From Gymnopus androsaceus JB14 (lineage: Eukaryota; Basidiomycota; Agaricomycetes; Agaricales; Omphalotaceae): a stretch of 64,000 nucleotides of DNA. This document shows positions 24,341 to 35,377 of this stretch, piece by piece. The DNA lies in contig ML769385.1 of the NCBI GenBank assembly GCA_009733575.1, forward strand, positions 150,055-214,054, given 5' to 3'. The notes under the pieces were generated by a model, which was not told where the DNA came from, did no database searches, and saw only the letters and a program-made list of their open reading frames with translations. How positions within the stretch are numbered: the first letter of the stretch is position 1; the number at the start of each line of letters is the position of its first letter. Both the position numbers and the translations under genes were made by a program.

Positions 24341-26519
24341 ATGCCATCTGCGGGTGTTGTTGACGCTTTCAAAAGTGAGTACGATGAATCGTCGTTTCTT
24401 TACTTCCTCTGTAACATCCTTTTTGTCAATTCATAGACCTTATTCGACATGGAAAACATCACAATAACCAGCATCGTGACGAATCGCAGTCATCCGACCC
24501 ATCACCAACCCGCACTCAACCCGCCCCTGCCCAGCAACCGCCCAAACAACCGGAGCAGGAGCAGGAGCAGCGGCAACGAGAACGAGAAGCTGCTGAGCAG
24601 ATTGTACAGGAGGAGCGAGAAGCCAAGTCCCAGATGCCGACATATAAAGGGTTAGAGAACTTCAAGTTATTGGAGAAAATGGGAGAGTACGTCATGCCTG
24701 TTGTTACTTCTATATCAGCTATTCACTTTTTTTCTTTGTAGTGGTGCTTTCTCCAATGTATACAAGGCTTTAGATCTCCAGACGGGAAAAAAAGTCGCAG
24801 GTGCGCTCTCATCCGATAACAATATTCCGACATTACTAATATCTTTACAGTGAAAGTTGTTCGTAAATACGAGTTGAATGCAAGCCAGGTTAGTGTGGAT
24901 TTCGCTTAAATGTTCCTTCTACGTTTTACATCCAGTCCACTAATTTTCTCCGAATTCATCTGCTGCGCGTGGTTAATTTAATTAGGATGGAGACAAGCAT
25001 CTCAATCCGAAGTTCAAGAAAAAGCCGCGCGTAACAGAGGTGCTTTACTTTCTCCTCTCACCTTTATGCGTTCGAGCAATGGGACTGATCGTTGTTTTTA
25101 CATAGCGTGCAAACATCCTGAAGGGTTCGTGTTCAATGGCCAAGATTTCTGTTCTCTTCTAACCGCCTTTTAGAGGTTCAAATCATGCGAGGAACGCACC
25201 ATCCTGCAATAGTCAAACTCATCTCATTTTCCGAATCCCAAGAACATTACTTCCTCGTACTAGAATGTAAGTATTCCTTGATTTCTTGTCGCCTTTCCAG
25301 CTAATATGTGCCTAGTAATGGAGGGTGGCGAACTGTTTCATCAGATCGTGAAACTCACATATTTCTCGGAAAATCTATCCCGTCATGTCATCAATCAAGT
25401 AGCCCAAGGCATCCGATACCTTCACGAAGATCGTGGTGTCGTACATCGTGACATCAAACCCGAAAATCTTCTTTTCGAGCGTATCCCTATTGTTCCTTCG
25501 AAAACTCCGGTTCACCGCCCTTATGATGAAGAAAAGGAAGACGAGGGTGAGTTCATTCCAGGGGTTGGCGGTGGCGGCATAGGTCGCGTCAAGATTGCCG
25601 ACTTTGGGTTGAGTAAAGTCGTGTGGAACGAAGAGACAATGACGCCATGTGGGACTGTTGGCTACACTGCCCCTGAAATAGTCAAGGACGAGCGGTATAG
25701 CAAAAGTGTCGACATGTGGGCACTGGGATGCGTGCTGTACACTTTGCTTTGTGGATTTCCGCCCTTCTACGACGAAAGTATCAATGTTCTGACAGAAAAA
25801 GTCGCCCGTGGATACTACACTTTCCTAAGTCCATGGTGGGATGACATCAGTGCTAGTGGTAAGTTCTACACATTTCCGCAGATTATCCGTTCACTGATGT
25901 TGTCGATTTTGCAGCCAAGGATCTTATTACACACTTGTTATGTGTTGATCCAGCGCAGCGATTCACCATAGACGAGTTTCTCGCTCACCCCTGGATAAAT
26001 GCCGCCCCTGCCCCACCTCCTCCTCCCACACCTTACATATACAACAACCTACATTCGGCCAATGCACCTTTAGATTCTCCACTTCTTTCTGCAGCTCGTG
26101 GTGGTCGTGCTGAAGGACGCAGTCCCGGTCTCGCCACGCTCAAGGAAGCATTTGATATTACCTATGCAGTCCACCGGATGGAAGAGGAAGGTGCCAGACG
26201 GCGAAAGTACAACGGACGAGGCGGCGCAGGAGCTAGGGGCTTCCTGAGTGGTCTGAATGAAGAAGATGACGAGGAAATCGAAGAAGCAGACTCGACTGCT
26301 CCTTCCACAACTCCTCGCAAAGCTGCTGGCTCCACTCGAACGCGCAAGCCAGGGTCATCAGGCTTTGAGCTTGACATGGATGCTGCCACACTATTGGGTC
26401 GAAGGCACAATCGCGGAGTTGCAGGCAGAGGCGCTGTCGGAATGAGTAGTCCATTGGCTGGCAAAGTTCAGGGCAATCCGGAGAATGTACTTCCTCCGGG
26501 TAGCCCGATGCGTTTATAG
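24341..26519 (+). CDS. RCK2/SRK1-type (MAPK-activated, CAMK group) protein kinase
   Basis: Nine exons: 24341-24374, 24437-24686, 24742-24800, 24851-24888, 24986-25039, 25106-25124 (19 nt), 25174-25266, 25316-25858, 25915-26519. A Gln/Glu-rich N-terminal region precedes the kinase domain, with MGDGAFSNVYKALD (glycine loop), VAVKVVRKYE, VHRDIKPENLLFE, KIADFGLSK and CGTVGYTAPEIV. The insert between the catalytic loop and DFG (residues from ERIPIVPSKTP to the poly-Gly run) and the C-terminal LKEAFDITYAVHRMEEEGAR are typical of Rck1/Rck2/Srk1, which act below the stress MAPK Hog1/Sty1. A Ser/Thr/acidic tail follows. The frame is intact. Confidence 0.88.
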
Positions 26520-27936
26520 ATGCATCATCGATGACTTTGTAAAGCGTCGTTGGACTAATTCAGTCTTGCGCTGGCCCGCTACCGATCGCGTTCGTGCACC
26601 ATACTGCAGGCCTCTGCACAGGACCGCGACAGTCATCATCGGTTTTCATCCAGTACATTTATTTCTTTAATCCACTAAACTGCTTACGGCGGACACGATA
26701 TTTAGCGCACGCCCTCTGTCCTGATCTTCCTTGTGCATCATGGCAAGTACTTGGTGGGCTATTGTCTTTCTCTTTTTTTTTCGCGTACTTTACATGTACT
26801 GTAGTCTGCTCTTGTTTCATTCCATTCAGCCTTGCATATCGCTATACATACAACTTCGAACGTTGTCTTATATTTTCCATCATACAGAAGTTAGGATACA
26901 TGTACACTTTTGTTGAAGCTATAGTCTGTAGTATAATCACTTGCTTGTTAGCTCCGATACCATTGACATATCTTAGATTTCTCGACATAGAACCCCGTCT
27001 GCTTCGACGTATTCCTTTCCTTGATTCCATTTCACTCAAGACTGCAAGATTCAACCTCTCTTCATGCGTGGGGAATCTTACACTTGGCCGACCATCAAAA
27101 AATGCAGTCAGATCGTTCTGCTGTATCAACACTTCTAGCCTTGGTTGCAAGGGAAGCATCCACTGGGCTCGCCCTCTAAAAATTCCAATCGAGCTTGAAT
27201 CTTTCCTCGTCCTGCAAATATCGCCAAATCATCACAGAAGTCTCCTCACATTGTGGGTTGGGTTCGAGAGTACGCCGTGCCCGAGGTGATGGTCATCCTT
27301 TGGCAAGAAAGCCTTGACAGTGTCTTTTCTTTTCTTTCGATTTCATGCTGCCCTCAATCATGGATTGTCTTGCTGATCATATCATTCTGTTTCTCCTCTT
27401 CCAATTTTATTCGTTCTCTCTCTTCTAGGCTGTTACTGCTTCCCATTGCATATTACCAGCTGGATATGAATGAGATTATCAGTGTCTGTCGAAATCCCGA
27501 ATCATACGGTTTCTGATGAGAACCGTCCAGGAGATCGTATATAGGCGTGCACTTATACCCCGGTGAATTCAGAAGTGGGTATTCTCAGTTTTGTGTTCTG
27601 TTCGCACCTGTCCATATATTTCACGTATATCAGTTCTCTCCCCTCGCAGACCAGCGTTCGTTCTTTCACCTTGCTGCTAAAACTCTCAGTGACGTTGAGA
27701 TCTCCGCATACCAGCTCAGTGCAATATTCAGCACATTGCACTGTAGGCTATTCCTCAAGAATCTGTGAGTGCAGTATCTACGCTGAAATGTTCAAAACGT
27801 ATTGATTTTCTTGGTTCCACCTTGTATGCTTTGCCTAGTCCAGAACAAAGTGTCAGCCTGACTTTACGGGATTTCCATTGGTGAGGGGTATTGCGATTTC
27901 TTGGTACCATCTGTCACTTCCAGCGGAGCTACTACG

Positions 27937-28084
27937 AATACCTGGAGGTATACTCTATCACGGATGTATCGCTCAGTGATTCTGACAGAGCCAACGCTGA
28001 CTATTAATACGTGGAGGTATACTTCACGGATGTATCGCTCAGTGGTACTGCCATTCCGACAGAGCCAACGCTGACTATTAATAC
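27937..28084. repeat. two tandem copies of a 70-75-nt unit
   Basis: Unit begins AATACSTGGAGGTATAC and contains CGGATGTATCGCTCAGTG and GACAGAGCCAACGCTGAC. Copy 1 (about 27937-28005) and copy 2 (about 28006-28079) differ by small indels, including a 9-nt insertion after CAGTG in copy 2, and a few substitutions. The array ends with another AATACC. No gene overlaps it convincingly. Confidence 0.85.
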
Positions 28085-28376
28085 CACGCACCTAGTCACC
28101 CCTTTTAATGATAGTATGTAGTAGTCAATCTCAGACCTACGATTGCTGCGATTGCACCAGTGGTTCGATAATCATTCCCCGGCACGAACTTACATGAAGC
28201 ATGAGGAATACAACATAGCCAACATTAAATCCATCACTATACAACTAAGCACGTCAATTCACAATGAACAGTGGATGACGATAAATGGGATGGACCGTTG
28301 GTAATGGGCTCTTGCACCATGCCGTGTTCTCTGGATTGAACGAAATCAAACCTTGAGCCCATAGAAAGGTGAAGGA

Positions 28377-28790
28377 CTAGGATGATGATGATGAGGCTGC
28401 GAAACTGGGCAAACGACGGGCTGAAGAATCGGGAGAAGGTTGATCAGGAGATAAATTTCTCAGAGATAGTGCTAGAAAGCCTCGATGTCGAAAAGGTCTC
28501 AGTCCCAGTTTAGGACGGAGATGGGGGCCCCTTAGGCTGACTGGATTGAGACGAGTGGAGGACGAAGACGGTGCGGATCCACCTGCAACTACTGCAGCAA
28601 AGGATTTATTCCAAGGCTTGCGAGATCATTGATTGAAAGTGGCAAGTGGGAAGTAAACTTGACGGATGAGCGCTTCAGCTTGGTGCATGGTGGATCTAGA
28701 GGAGAGAGGCTTCCTTGCAGCTCCTATCGACATCGTCGTACTCAGCCCTACTCGTCATCATCAAATTTAACAACGCAGCTGCATGATGCT
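28377..28790 (-). CDS. possible small gene, Ser/Pro/Arg-rich C-terminus
   Basis: A minus-strand frame of about 80 codons ends in a Ser run and a TAG at 28377-28379. It joins a short upstream exon through a 51-nt intron with a gtcaag donor, giving CTKLKRSSPWNKSFAAVV at the junction. An ATG lies about 70 bases further upstream but in a frame one base off. Composition looks coding, but I recognise nothing and the 5' structure is unresolved. Confidence 0.25.
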
Positions 28791-29090
28791 TTCCGTTATC
28801 ACAGTGTGTGAGAGCACAACCCGTACCGCGAAAGTACTTACTCTCAGTTGAGCGAGGTTCTATAGGATGAGCGATGGATGCACAGTTACAATGAACCCTC
28901 TTTCATGGAGGCCAATCAATTATGATTCTATGTAGCAAGATAAATCGAAACTCCACTGAGCTACGAAACGACATATATGATACATGAATATACAAAAACA
29001 CCAACGGTTATCATACAGTACTCCAAGATGCGACATGTTTTGAAGAGGATAAAATAGGCGAAAAGCAATGAACGGCGGGAGACGAGTGAA

Positions 29091-29823
29091 TCACAACTGG
29101 CCAGGATGTGCTGTGGCTACCGTTTCTCCAGTGACTACACTCTGCGATACATCAATGAAACCCTTTTGTTTAGGGTTGGTCATGTTGTTACGCTTGGACT
29201 TGTAATCCCGGATAGCTGAACGAATAGCATCCTCAGCAAGCACTATAAAGGCACGATTATTAGATGAGGCGGAATCGATAAAGTATGAACATACTGGAGC
29301 AGTGGAGCTTGACGGGTGGTAAACACAGTTCCCGTGCAATTTCCTGTGTTTTTGATTTTACCAGCCTCCTCCAGCGACAAGCCCTTGACACGTTCTGTCA
29401 TATACGAGCTGGACGCAATAGCACTTCCGCATCCAAATGTCTTGAACTTTACATCGGAGATGATACCGTTTTCGTCAACGCGAATCTGAAGCTTCATGAC
29501 ATCGCCGCAGCTGCAAGTGACGGGAGTAAGCAAAGGTCAAGTGGCACCATCGAAAATAACATACGCAGGAGCCCCAACGAGTCCAGTTCCAACATCTACA
29601 TCGTTTTTGGGGAGAGATCCGACCTGAATAGCGAGTTATCAGATAAGTGGGTCCAGACCGAAAAAAAGTACTAGATCCTACATTTCTAGGCTTTTCATAA
29701 TGTGAGATCACTTTTTCGTGATATCCACGGCTTAGAACAGGTCTTGAGGGTCACTCTTGATACATTTGTACGAGCGACAACAGAAGAACAAGCGAAAGAG
29801 CGAGCAATGGCTGAGCGAAACAT
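29091..29823 (-). CDS. ISU1: mitochondrial iron-sulfur cluster scaffold ISU1 with two apparent one-base insertions
   Basis: A 30-residue presequence rich in Arg/Ser starts at the ATG at 29823. The mature protein follows over introns of about 50-60 nt: [54 protein letters not shown], and [13 protein letters not shown], then [20 protein letters not shown], and the C-terminal [10 protein letters not shown]. The three cluster-ligand cysteines are present (PACGD, FGCGS, LHCSM). Two breaks remove the frame: an extra base near 29739, between the presequence and SRGYHEK, and an extra G near 29343 between KIKNT and EIAREL. A 46-nt intron could bridge the second but would delete an invariant helix, so a base error is more likely. 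ISU1 is divergent from TAF9. Confidence 0.88.
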
Positions 29824-29918
29824 GGCGGATGAGAAGAAAGGTACGAGTGACGACGCACCAAATTTATCTCGGCCATGGGAGTTGCCGCGGGGACGTTATT
29901 AGTCATGACGATTATCTC

Positions 29919-29980
29919 TAAAGCCGAAACCTTCCGACTATTTCGATCAGTAAAGCCGAAAACCTCCGACTATTTCCAAC
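29919..29980. repeat. 32-nt tandem duplication in the ISU1-TAF9 shared promoter
   Basis: Two adjacent imperfect copies (29919-29950 and 29951-29980) each begin with TAAAGCCGAAA and contain CTCCGACTATTTC or its near copy TTCCGACTATTTC. They end two bases before the TAF9 ATG and occupy almost half of the 159-bp divergent promoter. Confidence 0.85.
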
Positions 29981-29982
29981 CA

Positions 29983-30801
29983 ATGGCCACCACGTTCCGA
30001 CCAGCAGACAACCTTCCTCCAACGGCTAGAGCAATAGCCCTCATTCTTTCATCCACTCCTTCTGTTCAGGATGCTCAACCTGGGGTTTTACATCAGCTGC
30101 TCGAATTTTCAAACAGATACACGCAGCAGGTCTTGACAGACGCGAAAGTTTATGCAGACCATGCGGGCCGACAAGAGAAACTCGATATAGAGGATGTTGT
30201 TCTCGCTGTACAAGCTAGAGTAGGCTGGGAATTTGGCGGTAGAGTTCCCTCAGATGTTGGTCTTGTCAAATCATCTCACTCCATTAATTAACCTTTTTTT
30301 AAATAGTACATCTTATCATTGGCTACACAAACCAATAGCACTCCTCTGCCTGCACTCCCAGAAGTGTTTGGCGTCCGTCTCCCTCAATCCTCTGATTGCC
30401 TTACATCTCTTGACTTTGACCTTGTTCCCAATAAACCTCCTCCGGGCGTAGCGATTTATGATGAAGAAATAGAGGAAATAGAGGAGTCTGAAGAGGAGTC
30501 TGAAGAGGACATGGAACCGGCCATGATACCAGCATCCATGCCCCAAGCAAACCACTCTGTTCCTCCTGAATCTGCGCAGGAAGCACCGTTCCCAATCAGT
30601 GCTATACATATGCCTACTGAGGCTGACGGGGATGGTGATACAAGGATGGGTGGCGAAAATGGTAGCGACATTGGTGAAGAGGACGACTTGTTTGCTGGCG
30701 ACGACGATAGTGACGGTATGGAAGAGGTTGAAACAACGTTGAACGACGGTAACGCCGCTGGAATGCAGCGAAAGTTGGTAGAAACAGACGACTACGATTA
30801 G
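29983..30801 (+). CDS. TAF9: TAF9, histone-fold subunit of TFIID and SAGA
   Basis: Exons 29983-30255 and 30307-30801 encode 255 residues. The histone fold spans the first 90 residues: FRPADNLPPTARAIALIL, then PGVLHQLLEFSNRYTQQVLT, then KLDIEDVVLAVQARVGWEF. After the intron the frame continues YILSLATQTNSTPLPALPE, matching the usual TAF9 extension. The C-terminal third is strongly acidic (EEIEEIEESEEESEED) and ends in Asp-rich repeats. TAF9 pairs with TAF6 as an H3/H4-like dimer. The donor is a weak gttggt, but it is the only one that keeps the frame. Confidence 0.92.
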
Positions 30802-30923
30802 GTTTTTTGAACTTGTGTTGTATTTTAGTGTAACATGTAACATGCAGACTTAATTGTGCATATGTATTCTAACAGACACCATTAAAGAATAAAACATACC
30901 CATAACAATACTAACGCTCTCAC

Positions 30924-32624
30924 TCACCACCCTATGTTGCTTTTATTTCTCTGGATTGCATAGGCCAGCATTACGATAATCAGAGCCAGAACAAGTAACA
31001 CTATGAACCACCAGTCTAGAGATTTCGAAGGTGAGCAGAAGCGAGGAAAGGAACGGTTACTGCTTACTGGATTTTTTAACTTGACTAGGAAGGCTTATCA
31101 CTCGTATAGAATTGTCCGCACTCCCAGAAACTAGAAAAGTCGAGGTCGTATTGAACGCAAGAGTTGTCGGAGGAAACTCGTGCGCTTTCAATATCGTAGA
31201 CACGGGCTAAATAAACCAGCGTTAGGTACATCTTCACCGATCATCTTGGGCCACGTACACTAAGTGTGGCAGCATCTAGTAGACCAATAGCAAGGTCCGA
31301 GGATCCACATCCCAGTAATTTTCCATCGGGGCTACAATAATATCAGTATTCCAGCCTGAATGACCTCCATAGCGCGTACCTAATGGCAAAACAAGTCAAA
31401 CCGCGGTCTCCAACCTTGCGTGTCTTCTCCACGGCCCAAGTGTCAATGTTCCATTTCGACACATAAGCTTGTCTCGGAGTAGCCTTTCCACGACTACGAG
31501 TTGGTATGGTGTTGGACACAGTATAAAGAATATTATCCTGTGTTGGATGCATCCTGAAGATAATACTCAGAAGCTTGTCCTGACAAAGGAAAAATCCAAC
31601 GTACTTGGCTGCTCGGAACGAGCTTGCAGAGGGCCCACCAGGTATGTCAACGACTTTCTCGCATACAAGTAAAGGTAATGAAGTCGAGTTTTGCCTCCGT
31701 TTCTTTTTCTTGGACGGGCTTGCGGACGAGGGCGTTCCGGGTAGAGTGAAGACCTGCAAGTTTGCAGTTGTAGCAACAATGAGCTGCAGTATTGTGTTAG
31801 AGACAGTGCAAAGCAATGTATCATAGCGCGCTCGCCTTGGACTGGGTGAAAGTGGCGTCGTATATCTCATGGTCTAGTTTGACCGATCGTGCAGCTGGAA
31901 CTAAAGACGGATACAACAAGACGGATAGCTGTAAATGGAGGTTAGAGATGCTATTACGACCATTCATGTAATCAAAGGACACACGTCTTTTGGGCCAGCC
32001 ACTGCCAGCAGGGAGCCGTCTGGGGACAATACCGTGACTTTCTGGAAGGAAACATTACGAGCCGCCTCGCACCACCAAGATATTAGACGCAAACCTGGTA
32101 GTCCAGATCGACTGGATTTACAACAAGTGTTCCGGTGGTACGAACAGAAGAAAGCCTAGTAATAATGTAGTTCAGGTTTCTGACGCGTAAATGTAAGCTA
32201 TGAAACTCACTTTCCATCGGCTACTTCGAAAACACGACAGTTTTCATTTTCACCTCTTGCCAGCAACTCCTCGGCACTATTCACACCGCATACGATAGTT
32301 TTACCCTATGGACAAGTTTGAACCAAGGTAAATGCAGTTGGAAGGGGACCTACGTCGGTAGCCATACTCATAGGTGCATCTTCTCCAGCGGCGAGCTCGA
32401 ATTCATCCTTGAGCTCTATGGAACGATCTTCGCCAATGTTAAATAGCCGCTATAGTCTTGTGAGCCTATGCTTCAAGGACTTGAGGAATGCATACCAATT
32501 TGTTCTTGATTCCACTCTTTGTAGCGCCCCCGCCCCCGCCAACGACGAGCTCATTTTCAGAGAGAAATGCAGAAGAGTAGACAGGGAAGGCCGGAAGCTG
32601 ATGGTTGTTGTGAAGAACACGCAT
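30924..32624 (-). CDS. SEC12: SEC12, WD40 guanine exchange factor for Sar1 (COPII initiation)
   Basis: Start ATG at 32624, stop TGA at 30924-30926, about ten exons. The N-terminus has LPAFPVYSSAFLSENELVVG followed by the conserved GGGGG loop (VGGGGGATKSGIKNKL). WD-repeat segments include VTVLSPDGSLLAVAG, GLTCFAISPDGKLLG and TTLAFNTTSTFLVSGSADNS. A basic insert (SPSKKKKRRQ) lies mid-protein. The last exon adds one TM (WWFIVLLVLALIIVMLAYAI), giving the type II ER membrane topology expected of Sec12/PREB. The intron at 31784-31835 has a GC donor (gcgagc). The frame is intact throughout. Confidence 0.92.
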
Positions 32625-32794
32625 ATTTGTGGCAAACGTGTCTCGCGTCACTGACAAAGTCTCTCCGGATGGCGGACCGTCCGTCGATCGAATTCCGAGT
32701 TTATTTACAGCTGCTCCTTGGCTGCTCCGCAACTCTCTCAAAGTCGGTGACGAGTGGATTCATGAAAAGTCCACCAAACCTTCACATTTGAAAC

Positions 32795-35115
32795 ATGCCT
32801 CTAACCAGCCATTCTTTACATTATTGTAAGCATCTGGTTCCATTAGAGACCTACAATTATGTAACAGTGCACCTACTAGTCCCATATCTCAGCCATGACA
32901 TACAGCGCGACATTCTACCCGAGCTAACAACTGGCACTGTCATCGGAATAAGTGTAGCAATCGCGGGAAATGTCATTATATCCCTGGCTTTGAATCTACA
33001 GAAACTAGCGCACAAACGGATGGATGCAGAGAAGGCTCAAATTGACGGAGGCAATGGGAATCATAAAACACCAAGTTTGGACTCGGACAGGAGACCAGTA
33101 TCGACTGTAGATGAAGGCGAAGAAGGAAGGGATTCGTCTACCGATGTAGAGTCTGTGGACCGCGTCGTGGAAGCAAGTACATCGGAAGGTGACCTACTGT
33201 TACCGTTCCCTCACGCTCCGCAGTCTTCTGGCTACGGCGCGTCTGAACTCTCTTCACGACCGCCCTCAAAGAGAACACTTGTATCTCGCATTCTTCCTTC
33301 GCGCCAAAAGCGGCACCCAGTAAAGTTGCCAGTCGATATCGTTCATGCAAGCCAGATTCAAGATAACCATCGGCCTGCAAATATCGAAGAAGAGAATGAT
33401 ACACTGGAGGATAGTGGTGAGGCTGGGAATGAGAGCGATTACTTGAAGTCAAAGTTATGGTAAGTTCGTCCTTGCTTGCTCTTTCGGTGGCTTTTACTTG
33501 ATAAATCGAAAGGTGGACCGGGTTTCTGTTAATGAATGTCGGAGAAATGGGTATGGTTTCTTTCTAAATTTCGAGCCCATTGATTTAATTCTATTTGAAG
33601 GCAATTTTATCTCTTATGCTTGGGCCCCAGCGAGCGTCGTTGCGCCTCTGGGAACTGTAAGCTACTTTACCTATCCTGTTTCGTGACATATTCTGATCAA
33701 CACTCACTGCAGTTTGCCCTCGTCGCTAATTGCATGTTCTCACCGCTAATTCTGGGTGAACGCTTTCGAAAGGTAATTCTCTCAAGTATCAACGTACGCC
33801 TGTTCTTAATATTTCTTCAGCGTGATATTTTCGGTGTGTTAATATCCATCATCGGCGCAGTGACCGTTGTTCTTTCTTCCAACGCCTCCGACACTAGGCT
33901 TAATCCTGGAGGCCTCGTGCATGCAATCTCGCAAACACCATTTATTATCTATGCGTGCATCTACGTCGTGGGCGCGCTGATCTTAGCATTTCTATCGCCT
34001 ACTTCTTATGGGAAACAACATGTTCTGGTGGATGTGGGTTTATGTGCCTTGGTACTTTCTTTTTCCCAACATTAATCTGCAAGTCGCTCTGACTTTGTTC
34101 TTGCTCATGATTCTTTCAGTTCGGTGAGCTTGTAATTTATGTTCTCATTTTATGTACTCAAAAATCTTTTCAGGTGGCTTTACTGTCCTTTCAACAAAGG
34201 CAGTATCTACGCTTTTAACCATGCAGTGGTCGGAAGTTTTCACTAGCGTAATCACTTACCCCGTTATCCTGGTAAGACGCTCAATGTGACTTTACCGATG
34301 GGAATCATGAGCTTTCCTAGGTCCTCGTCCTAACCGGAGTAGGTCAAATCCGTTACTTAAACCGGGCACTGATGAGTTTTGACAGCAAGGTGCCCTTCTA
34401 TAAGCTATTATCCTTCTTTATGAGCTCAAATGACCCTTTAGGTCGTTATCCCCGTGCAATTCGTCTTGTTCAATCTGTCAGCAATCGTGGGGTCCGCCAT
34501 CTTGTACGGCGATTTCAAGAAAGCGAGTTTTCACCAGATTGTGACGTTTTTATACGGATGTGCGGCGACATTTGCCGGAGTCTTTATCATAGCCTGGTCG
34601 ATCTCAGACCAACAACGATGACGACTTTGAGGCCTCTGAAAACGACCTCCCAACGACGAGAATCCGGAAAGCGCGGCTTCTCTTCGCGCAGAACAGGTTG
34701 CATCGAACCTAAGCCTGGGTTCGTTAGGACGAAGGAGAAGAGCAACGCTGATCCTTCCGGATGATGTTCCAGCGTTGCACCACAAGCACAGTGCCATCAG
34801 CGTTATGGGTCTCTCTCCTGCCCGAGTAAGTGTCTGCTCTCATGATCGTGACCGCTGAATCTTACTTTGATTCTCATAAAGCCCCTTCTCCTGGTACACA
34901 CTCCACCTAGGGAGCATCTGATGCGGGATCTCGAAAACGATTTTCCGACACCAAGCTCTCAGCGACAAAGGACCCTAAGCTGGTTTGGAGATGACTCCTC
35001 GCCCAGAGGACGAGTGAACGAGGGAGGAAGGCGTACAAGAGAAAGCAGTCTTGCAGGAAGGCTCCGCGGAAGTGCTGGTACTCCCAGTGTTCTCTCTCAT
35101 CCTCCTAACCATTGA
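32795..35115 (+). CDS. NIPA-type magnesium transporter
   Basis: Eleven or more exons. TM1 reads TGTVIGISVAIAGNVIISLA followed by LNLQKLAHKR; a long hydrophilic loop of about 150 residues follows. The core has GEMGNFISYAWAPASVVAPL, FALVANCMFSPLILGERF, and FGVLISIIGAVTVVLSSN. FGGFTVLSTKAVSTLL depends on a 4-nt exon (34120-34123, TTCG). Later helices are VVIPVQFVLFNLSAIVGSAI and FLYGCAATFAGVFIIAW. The C-terminal tail ends RRTRESSLAGRLRGSAG. The start at 32795 uses an intron 32826-32879 that keeps frame. After IAWSISDQQ the frame is briefly broken (34612-34660): either a pair of indels or a 75-nt intron with donor gtcgat. Divergent from SEC12 over 170 bp. Confidence 0.88.
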
Positions 35116-35377
35116 AAAGAGAACCTTGTCCCTTGGTCTTGCGCGGAACACAAATGAGTAGGCTCCGCAGTCACTTATTATACATGTAATGTTGTTAATA
35201 GACCTTGTAAGGTTTCGATGCTTCGGTTTCAAAATAAATCGCGCGACTAAGAGCTCAAGCTCTTCAGCTCTCTTTACTTGTCCGGGGACCAATGTCTAGC
35301 CCGTTTAGTTTATGATTTTTCTGCCAGCGGCGTGTATTATGACTTGCGTTTGCCTCCAACATTATACTGGTACAATT

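Larger units (their letters stand above)
26520..29090. other. 2.6 kb gene-poor region between RCK2-type kinase and ISU1
   Basis: Starts with a T-rich 3' UTR. A plus-strand frame of 231 codons at 26594-27289 is hydrophobic by base composition only. A minus-strand frame at 26842-27159 has a basic run (MESRKGIRRSRRGSMSR) but no clear start or splice partners. A tandem repeat is at 27937-28084, and a possible small minus-strand gene at 28377-28790 is listed separately. Confidence 0.35.

Noticed and set aside
26594..27289. 231-codon plus-strand frame after the RCK2-type kinase
   Set aside because: Starts in the 3' UTR, has T-driven composition and no recognisable motif or splice structure.
27255..27300. 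GGGTTCGAGAGTACG resembling a tRNA B-box
   Set aside because: No matching A-box or acceptor stem can be folded around it.
29330..29400. A 46-nt intron (donor gtcaag) as the cause of the ISU1 frame change
   Set aside because: It would delete [13 protein letters not shown], which is conserved in essentially all IscU/Isu proteins.
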